DNA from: Dictyobacter kobayashii
GTDB taxonomy: Bacteria > Chloroflexota > Ktedonobacteria > Ktedonobacterales > Ktedonobacteraceae
NCBI RefSeq assembly: GCF_003967555.1
Contig: NZ_BIFS01000001.1
Span: 558,001 to 622,000, forward strand
Reading direction: 5' to 3'
Length of the DNA: 64,000 nt
Shown: piece after piece, positions 57,372-64,000 of the stretch
Layout: each line of letters starts with the position of its first letter
Numbering within the stretch: the first letter of the stretch is position 1
Notes under the pieces: model-generated
The model's database searches: none
Told to the model about the DNA's origin: nothing
Seen by the model: only the letters and a program-made list of their open reading frames with translations
Translations under genes and position numbers: made by a program

Positions 57372-60300
57372 TCACAAAATCTGTTCCAGGATGCTGGGGT
57401 CTTTGATTTCGTGGTCACGGGCCAGGGTAATGATTTTGGTGATTACTGTTTTGGGATCGTTGTCGGCGAAGGGAAGAAAGATGCGCCCGCGATGCTGGGC
57501 ATGCACAGGGATGATGCAGAGCGCGCCGCCTGGCTGACGATGGACGCTGGCGCTGCCGAGGTGGACGCTGTAATGGCTGAGAGAACCGGAGATCAAGGCG
57601 TGGGAACTCTTGAACGTGACATTTTCGATACCAAGCAGCGTACAGGTTTCGCTAGCCAGGGCGCTGCGCATTTCCACGGTTGAGGTACTGGCCTCTGGAT
57701 CTACCCCGCCACTGTGGGCAACGCTGACCACCAGGTCCAGGTCGCGCATAGTTTCACTGAAGACGCGTGGCGGGACGCTGGCCAGCGCGATGGGCTTGTA
57801 GCTATCACGCTGGAGAAAGAAGACATCCCCTACAGTCAGCCCTTCAACCTCATTGGGAGTGAAAACGCCATGGATGAAGGAGACAATGGCGGTCAGCTTC
57901 TCAGCATGGAAGGTGCGCCGCACCCCCTCTTCGTAGTCAACAATCCAGCCCCGCTGTCCCAACAAAGCGTGCGACTGGCGCTGCTGGACCTGGTGGCCAT
58001 GGTAGCGCTGGGAGAGCGCATCATCACCGTGTCGTGTTTCGTTGCTGGTGCAGACATAGAGTTCGCGGAAAACCTGCTTGAACGGCTGGGTGCGCGCTAC
58101 TGTGAAGCACTCGCGCTGCCACGCGTGCCATGTTTTTGTCTGCCACAAGTCGTGCGGGTGGGCCAGGCGCAGATCTTTGGCAGTGAGTTCGACCGCGCTG
58201 GTGTTGCCAGAGTAAGAGCGTAAGCCGAGTTGCGGCTCGCCTTTGCCCTCGAGACGGCACGGATAACCCATGGCTGACCTATCAGCGTCGCGTACGATGA
58301 TGAGCTGTTGCAGCAAGCATGAGAGCACGGGATGGGCCAGCAGATCAAGGATTTCGCGCGCGGTGAAGTACTCGCCGCGACACATCGAAGCTTCCAGTGT
58401 GGCACGTATACGCGAGATCTGGCGCTCGATTTCGCGTTTGCGGTCGAGTAGATGCGCGACCTCCTCGTGCTTTTTCAAGCGCACCGGCAGGCTTTTGAGC
58501 TTTTTGCCTTTATTTCCAACTACGTTTAATGCCGGTTCAGCAGAAATAGGATCAAGCTCCAGCGTAACCGTGATATCCTCAACCGTAACACTCAACATGC
58601 CGTTGCGCAAGTTGCCAGTGGCGTTTGACGTGCTCCGCTTCCCATTTTTGCCCATGCCAGATGGAATACTCATGGAGAAGCGCCAGTCCTCCATACCAGG
58701 AGAATTGATAATGGGTATAGTGCCGCTCACTAGCAAGCCTCTGGGAATCCGTTTCCTGGGTCACCAGTTTGGCGACATCAATATGGGCAAGCGCGGCTTC
58801 TGCGGTATCGAGCAGGAAGTTCAAGGTCACGAGCGACATCTCTTGACGGCGACGCAGCCAGCTGAGTAGCCAGCTTATTAAGAGGTAATAACGCAAGATG
58901 AATGGTTCCTGGCTGGCAACCTCACTTTCCTTCACTGGAAGCGACCTGAACATCCTTCGCAGGAAAAGGGCGGCTCGGACAAGTTCAAGGCCATCTTCAT
59001 CGCGCAGAGAAGCGGGCCGCTCGCGTTCCCACGTGAGCCAGACCTCAGCCAGCGGCAGATGCTCGCGCTCGTCCTCGGCGGCATTCAGCTTCAGGTCGGG
59101 TTGCGGCAGGTAATAAGGTTGCTTTATATTGCCTAAAAGCATTTCCTCATGGCCACGCCAGGTTTTCACCTGTATCGGAGTTGTGCTCTGCTCCTCAATC
59201 AGTGCGTCAAGGGAACGCAGACAGGCACGCGCGGCTGGTGTATCAATAGTCACGCTCAGGTTGCGCGGTGGAACAATCGGCGTGCGCTGTTCGGGGTTGA
59301 TCAGGCCCAAAACATTCTCACGCGTATACGTTTCTTCTGTGCGACCGGCCGCGAAGATCGTCTCAAGGAGCACGCTCTCTGCAGGAGTGAGACTCTCACT
59401 TCCCTTAGCGAAAGAACGAGCCAGCGCTGTCACCTGCTCGACCTGGCGTTTGTCTGCAATCAATCCATTGAGCAGATCCAGTCCAGCCTGGCGCTGCGAG
59501 GTATGTGTTTGAGCCAGCAGCCGACCGGCACTGGCCAGCACGGCCTGATCGTCACCTTTGAGCAACAACTCAAGCAGGCCGCGCCGCAGTTCAACGCTTT
59601 TACGGGTCAACAACGCGCGCTAAGGGCACGACGTAGATCATCGGCGTCCGAAACGTCCCTGTCGAAGCCCAACCAGACATCAACGGCACGCACTATGGCA
59701 CTAAAACGCAACAAATTGTGCTCAAGGATAAGTTTGAGCATGCGACGAAACGCCTGGGGATGAGCCTCGTCCACCGTCTCCAAAATTACTTGACGCAGGC
59801 CTTCTTCGCGTTGGGCGGCCAGCAACAGGTGTTCCACTAACGTCCAACCATCCTGACGGTCCGCCACGAGCAGGCCAGTGGTCACATGGCGACCCATCCT
59901 GCCAATCTCATGTTCGCCACGTGCGCAGGCTAATAGAAGCTGAAAGATCTCTTCACCCTCAGAGCCGCCCGCATCGATGGTAGCAGCAAAGAGGATACCG
60001 AAGGGCTGTGTATTGTACGGGGCAAGATACGCTACCCAGGCGGCGAACCAGGCCAACTCTTTCTCACGATAGGGCGCCAGTTGTAAAATAATGTTTCTAA
60101 GCCAGACCAGACGTTTCTCGCGATATGCTCTGGTCTGAGCTGGCGCACGAAAGGCGCGCCGATGGGCAAGAAACTGATATGGTAACTGTTCGAACAGTTG
60201 CCACGCCGCTTCCAGATGCGTGGCCAGGCGAGGCACCACTGCCACGAAAATCGCGTACCGCTCCTTCGAGCTCAGATCAGCCAAAATAGCCATCTGCTTT

Positions 60301-60509
60301 TCTCGCTCTTTAAGCTGGCGCGGCCACTCTGTGGCATCATAGATCTGCTTCAGTTCTTTACCATGCTCATCACGATTTAACAATGCATAGGCAGGACTAC
60401 GCAAGGGAGCTGGTAACTCGTTCTCAATGGCGGCTAAAGAGAGCTCCAACCAGTTCGCCGTCTCTTCGGATTTCAATCTATCCCGAACATCTTCGCGTGA
60501 AAGGACCAT
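57372..60509 (-). CDS. DUF4132-family large protein, two frameshifts
   Basis: Three pieces join near 59610 (T run one short) and near 58610 (one extra base or two missing) into about 1045 residues; 3138 nt is a codon multiple because the shifts cancel. The first 650 residues are all helical. The C-terminal third has the DUF4132 blocks: coil KKHEEVAHLLDRKREIERQ, MCRGEYFTAREILDLLAHP, LAHPHDLW, FKQVFRELYV, and the tail RIFLPFADNDPKTVITKI with IKDPSILEQI. Relatives include the E. coli MolR/YehI group. No biochemical role is established to my knowledge. It follows the small gene at 60516 by 6 bp. Confidence 0.8.
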
Positions 60510-60515
60510 CCTATT

Positions 60516-60979
60516 TTAACCTCCTACCAGGGCAACAAGGCGAATAAAGAGCAGGAAACTATCCAGATGCAACTGCACCGGGGCATCCAATGCGCGCAGT
60601 GGCTGGCCATCAAGAAAGACCAGGTAGATACCATCTACAAAGCCTTGTAGCGCTACCTGAACCGCCTCATCCTCATCGACCTCACCAGAGGCCTGCGCTT
60701 CTTCACCTCCCATGCTAATCTTGCCTGTTTGGGCAGCATCGTTGATCTCCTGAGCACTTAAAACGCTGAGCATGCGGCGTTCTTGCTGGCGGAGCCGAAA
60801 AGTTTGAACTTCCACGCGCACCAGTGCCGCGATCAAGTCACGCAGTAGCAAAGTCTGCCCGATCTCAGTGTCAGTGCGCAACAACATGGGGAGAGTGTCA
60901 CCTGCCAGGGAGCACCCAGTGGTTTGCGCTTCCCAATCACCCTGGCTTCGATGCGCAGAGTTATATTAGCCTCATCCAT
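60516..60979 (-). CDS. Small protein upstream of the DUF4132 gene, one frameshift
   Basis: ATG at 60979 (MDEANITLRIEARVIGKRK) follows AGAGGA. The frame breaks at the CCCC run near 60890 (one C short) and continues MLLRTDTEIGQTLLLRDLIAALVRVEV. Joined it has 154 residues: a short beta N-terminus, a long helix, an acidic Gly-rich linker (EEAQASGEVDEDEA) and a C-terminal part LDGQPLRALDAPVQLHLDSFLLFIRL. No family name is known to me. The 6-bp gap to the DUF4132 gene implies a shared operon and perhaps a complex. Confidence 0.65.
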
Positions 60980-61373
60980 AAGTCATCCTCTAGATAATCT
61001 CAATAGGGGTGAAACGCACTCTCATTGAATGGAGTGTGTAGCATTTCGCCTCTACTGATCAGCTTTCATCCACACGATACCATTCTCCAGATGAGAGAGG
61101 AAAGCGGTTATACAACCATTGGCGTGTAACCAGGGCTACTTCCACCAACAATTGGGAGTTGAAAAGAAAGGTGATGCCAGCATACTTAAAAATGAAAAAT
61201 GGAAACTATAGATGAACTGTAAGAGAAAAATCCACTGATTGCCATCCATCAAAATTGTTGAACTCTTTAATCGAAAACTATAACGCACACAGATAGAAAA
61301 TCTATGGTAGAGTATGGATGCGCCAGGTGCTAGATACAGTTCAACCATCAAAACAGCAAGAGGAGTCGTTACT

Positions 61374-61814
61374 ATGAGTTCAACTACTTCCCATTTTTCC
61401 TTAGTTACGGAAACACCAGCAGCCAGCCCCGAGGAGGCACACCGTCATTTTCTCGCCAAACTTTCAGTGGAAACCGACGCAGCCGATGTCAGGCTGGATC
61501 TGCAACGTGGACAAGATGGTTTCATCCTGATTGATGCCCGTGGTGCTCAGGATTTCGAGGAGTGCCATATTCCAGAAGCTATCAATCTGCCATATCGCAA
61601 AATCACGGCCGCTTCTACTACACACCTCACCAAAGAGAAACTGCTTGTTGTCTATTGCTGGTCTCCCGGATGCAACGCTGCTACCAAAGCCGCGGCCAGG
61701 CTGAGCGCACTGGGTTTCCAGGTGAAAGAAATGCTAGGAGGAATCGAGTATTGGAGGCGTGAAGGTGGACCAGTAGAAGGAACGCTGGGCGAACAGGCAC
61801 CTCTCGTGCGCTAG
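61374..61814 (+). CDS. Rhodanese-like domain protein
   Basis: ATG at 61374 follows AGGAG with 9-nt spacing. The 146-residue protein has the rhodanese fold: FILIDARGAQDFEECHIPEAINLPY at about 49-73 (CH2A-like motif), the active-site loop VVYCWSPGCNAATKAA with Cys at about 97-103, and LGFQVKEMLGGIEYWRREG near 113-131. The first Cys of the loop is in the expected place for sulfur transfer, and W-S-P-G-C-N is a common variant in phage-shock or resistance-type rhodaneses. Single domain, cytoplasmic. The physiological sulfur acceptor is unknown. Confidence 0.85.
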   Translation: MSSTTSHFSLVTETPAASPEEAHRHFLAKLSVETDAADVRLDLQRGQDGFILIDARGAQDFEECHIPEAINLPYRKITAASTTHLTKEKLLVVYCWSPGCNAATKAAARLSALGFQVKEMLGGIEYWRREGGPVEGTLGEQAPLVR

Positions 61815-61975
61815 GTAAATATAGAAAATCAGGAGAAATAGCTTGCTGCTTCCTGACCGATGTTGGCAGATACGGCAAGCCATAGAATAGCCAGGGATTT
61901 GCCACTATTACATAGGATCATACGTACTAATGTTATGAGGAAACTATTCATAATGCGAAAGGAAGGAGACAAGAT

Positions 61976-62098
61976 ATGTTTAGAAGAGATCGCGGCAGAA
62001 GAGAGAGAAAAGGTTCGCCAATCTTGAGATGGATCGCCGAAACAGTCCTGATTACTGCCGCCGCGCGCGTTATCCGTCGCGTAGTACGTGGTCGTTAG
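61976..62098 (+). CDS. 40-residue strongly basic small protein
   Basis: ATG at 61976 is preceded by AAGGAAGGAG at ideal spacing, one of the best ribosome sites in the window, and ends at TAG 62096-62098. The product has 15 Arg/Lys in 40 residues: an Arg-rich start (MFRRDRGRRERKG), a helix with a hydrophobic face (ILRWIAETVLITAAA) and an Arg-rich end (RVIRRVVRGR). It may bind membrane or nucleic acid, or be an antimicrobial-like peptide. No family was recognised. Confidence 0.55.
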   Translation: MFRRDRGRRERKGSPILRWIAETVLITAAARVIRRVVRGR

Positions 62099-62222
62099 TA
62101 ACACCTAAAAATAGATACAACCAAATGCAACAATACATTAACTACCTTGAGCCAGAAGGCATAACAAGGTAGTTATGATTCTCAGCATGGTATACATCCC
62201 AAAAGCAAGCTTAGAGGAGATT

Positions 62223-62933
62223 TCAGGATCGAAAAAGATCGGGACCACCATCGAGGCGCATACCGAGAGAGATCTTTTGTGCCATCTTATCTATGTATTC
62301 TTTTATGGGTGCATCGTCTATCTTCATACGAGCCTCAGGCGCCAGCCACTGGTATTTTTGTAGCTCATAGTAGTCATACAATAGCGCTCTTAGTGTTTGA
62401 TCGTGCTCCATCAGGAATATGGGGTCCATGATGCTCCCCAGGAGCATTTCATTCTGAAGCATCAACAATATAGGGTTAATGGGCTGGAAGACCCCTGCGG
62501 CAACCCCTTGTTGATAGAATTTTTGAATTTGCCGTTGCCGTTCCTGCTGAACCTGCTTGACGCGCTCCCACAGCGCAGGAAAGACCTGTTTTAAATCAGA
62601 CACAAACGCATCAGAAAGATAGCTGGCGATCAGCACTGCCTGCCCAAAAATATGCTGAAAGCGCTGTAGATAAGTGGAGGAATCATCTTCTAGCAGGGTA
62701 AAAGCCTGGTAAAAATAGGCAACTACCATGTCTACCACCTGTTCAATTACTTCCTCTTTCGAGGCAAAGTATTTGTAAAAGGTAGCCTTGCTGATATCCA
62801 TATAGCGCGCTATATCATCGATTCTCAGGTGGCTAAATCCACGCTGCTTGATAACGGGCAGCAATTTTAGGAGATACTTCTCTTTCAAATCCTGGCGGGG
62901 CCCTGGGGTTGTGTCGCCACTATCTGCTTTCAT
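62223..62933 (-). CDS. TetR-family transcriptional repressor
   Basis: I place the start at ATG 62933 (MKADSGDTTPG), with AGGAG about 6 nt upstream, although the frame continues to 63026. Residues 15-62 form the TetR helix-turn-helix: KEKYLLKLLPVIKQRGFSHLRIDDIARYMDISKATFYKYFASKEE. The C-terminal 170 residues are a helical ligand-binding and dimer domain. It is divergent from the SDR at 63164, and a 20-bp inverted repeat lies between them, so it probably represses both itself and the SDR until a small hydrophobic ligand binds. Confidence 0.9.
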   Translation of the reverse strand: MKADSGDTTPGPRQDLKEKYLLKLLPVIKQRGFSHLRIDDIARYMDISKATFYKYFASKEEVIEQVVDMVVAYFYQAFTLLEDDSSTYLQRFQHIFGQAVLIASYLSDAFVSDLKQVFPALWERVKQVQQERQRQIQKFYQQGVAAGVFQPINPILLMLQNEMLLGSIMDPIFLMEHDQTLRALLYDYYELQKYQWLAPEARMKIDDAPIKEYIDKMAQKISLGMRLDGGPDLFRS

Positions 62934-63007
62934 ACCCGCTCCTATTACCTGTATTCCCTGCAACAGTTTTACACCAGTATAACAAATTGAGTTGGTCATG
63001 TAAACGA

Positions 63008-63055
63008 ATCGTACAAAGTAAACCAAAAATGTAAATTTGGTTTACTTTGTACGAT
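63008..63055. promoter_or_regulatory. TetR operator: perfect 20-bp inverted repeat
   Basis: ATCGTACAAAGTAAACCAAA (63008-63027) and its exact complement (63036-63055) are separated by 8 bp, between the divergent TetR and SDR starts. The right arm covers the -35 of the SDR promoter (63041), so binding would block transcription. Confidence 0.8.
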
Positions 63056-63069
63056 ATTTATGCTATAGT
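63041..63069 (+). promoter_or_regulatory. Promoter of the SDR gene
   Basis: TTTACT (63041-63046), a 17-bp spacer and TATAGT (63064-63069), with the extended -10 TGC before it, fit a sigma-A/70 promoter. It overlaps the right arm of the operator. Confidence 0.6.
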
Positions 63070-63163
63070 ATTCGCAGATACGTCATTAGTTTGCGTTCAG
63101 GAAAAGATGTTGGCAGGTTTTCCTATTTACAGCCATTTTTCAGCAATATGAAAGGACAACACT

Positions 63164-64000
63164 ATGAGTACTCAACCTTCTGGGAAGATCGCGCTGGTTA
63201 CTGGAACTTCATCTGGCATTGGTCTCAGTACCGCTGTGCTATTGGCACAGCAAGGGGTCACCGTTGTTGCAACTATGCGGGATACAGCAAAGGCAACACA
63301 GTTAGAAACAAAGGCACGCGAGGCTGGCGGCAGCATCGATGTGCGCCAGCTTGATGTGCAGGATGATGCCTCCATTTCGCGCTGCGTCCATGAGGTGATC
63401 CAGACCTATGGAAGGATAGATCTGCTGGTGAACAATGCGGGAGCAGGTTATCTGGGCACGCTGGAACAAACCTCTATGCAGGATCTGCAGCGCACGATGG
63501 ATGTGAACTTCTTTGGGGTCTGGCGTGTCACCCAGACTGTCTTTCCCTATATGCGTTCAGCTCGCTCAGGTCGCATCATAACCATTAGTAGTATTGGTGG
63601 CCTCATTGGGCAACCATTCAACGATGCTTATTGCGCGGCCAAGTTTGCGGTTGAAGGGCTGATGGAAAGCTTTGCACCGGTCGCCAAACGCCTGGGAATT
63701 GATGTATGCCTGATTGAGCCAGGTCCGGTCAATACCAACTTTGTCTCCTCGGTTATTTCAGGATTGCCCGCACCTGGCCAGGATTTACAAGCAATCTATG
63801 GCCCAATGCTTGAGTCATACATGGGCAAAACCCAAACACGCTTCGCTACGATAGGGCAGACACCAGAACAGGTTGGTCAGGTGATCCTCACGGCTGCGCT
63901 AGGCGAGACACCGCATTTCCGTTACACAACCTCCGAGACTATCCAGAGCCTGGCCGCTCAAAAATATGTTGATCCAACAGGAGATGCTATGCTGGCTTTT
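63164..64000 (+). CDS. Short-chain dehydrogenase, TetR-controlled (runs off the window)
   Basis: ATG at 63164 follows AAAGGA. The frame is open for all 279 codons to the window end, so the stop is outside. Motifs: VTGTSSGIGLSTA at about 12-24, RQLDVQDD near 62 (adenine-pocket Asp), VNNAGAGY near 89, ITISSIGG near 137 (catalytic Ser) and YCAAKFA near 153 (YxxxK), with PGPVNTNF after. Classical SDR of the kind reducing carbonyl compounds. It is divergent from the TetR gene and shares its operator, so it is probably induced by the TetR ligand. Substrate unknown. Confidence 0.9.
   Translation, partial: MSTQPSGKIALVTGTSSGIGLSTAVLLAQQGVTVVATMRDTAKATQLETKAREAGGSIDVRQLDVQDDASISRCVHEVIQTYGRIDLLVNNAGAGYLGTLEQTSMQDLQRTMDVNFFGVWRVTQTVFPYMRSARSGRIITISSIGGLIGQPFNDAYCAAKFAVEGLMESFAPVAKRLGIDVCLIEPGPVNTNFVSSVISGLPAPGQDLQAIYGPMLESYMGKTQTRFATIGQTPEQVGQVILTAALGETPHFRYTTSETIQSLAAQKYVDPTGDAMLAF

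Noticed and set aside
1..64000. CRISPR array, rRNA or tRNA genes
   Set aside because: No regularly spaced direct repeats, no rRNA-like conserved stretches and no convincing cloverleaf were found in either strand.

Overview
The window looks like chromosomal DNA from a soil-type bacterium, most probably a Ktedonobacteria-like member of the Chloroflexota. This is inferred from the mix of an XRE regulator with a large helical C-terminal region, an ECF sigma factor paired with a membrane WD40 protein, a degenerate serine/threonine kinase, a DUF4132 protein and a heavy load of insertion sequences. It was not tested by any search. No rRNA, tRNA or CRISPR array was seen.

Layout. (1) 0-17 kb is a cell-surface glycan and sulfation locus. 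It holds a sulfotransferase (cut by the window edge), an epimerase, a HAD phosphatase, a CysQ-like PAP phosphatase, GmhB, an HddA heptose kinase, a family 2 glycosyltransferase, a three-gene ABC-2 exporter, RmlB/RfbB, CysC, Sat and a TauE/SafE permease. GmhA lies at 17.4-19.6 kb, split by an IS66 element. Together these give most of a GDP-D-glycero-D-manno-heptose route plus PAPS synthesis, use and recycling, so a sulfated heptose-containing glycan is a reasonable inference. An IS graveyard (ISL3, IS1182, IS110) interrupts the locus at 5.2-8.2 kb. (2) 17.5-28.8 kb is a mobile-element-rich stretch. Two inverted IS66 copies flank an IS701 element, a truncated prokaryotic Argonaute, and a four-gene minus-strand unit with a PIMT-like methyltransferase next to a Gly/Asp-rich small protein. 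An XRE regulator and a cupin follow. (3) 27.2-45.8 kb is a defence island: type I restriction-modification (hsdR start split by IS66, then hsdM and hsdS), a coiled-coil/nuclease pair, a TIR-NACHT protein, a minus-strand four-gene cassette of unknown genes (two nuclease-like, one split by an IS3 element), and an overlapping pair of nuclease-like genes. (4) 46.7-64 kb is ordinary accessory or core content: an LRR protein, MarR plus FAD monooxygenase, ECF sigma plus WD40 protein, SDR, a sugar ABC importer, DUF4132 plus small partner, rhodanese, and TetR divergent from an SDR that runs off the window.

A point that affects the whole annotation: many otherwise convincing genes are broken by single-base length changes, nearly all in homopolymers and mostly deletions. 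The two near-identical IS66 copies differ by exactly two such C5-to-C4 changes. Many apparent pseudogenes here may therefore be intact in the organism. They are annotated below as one gene with the shift position noted.
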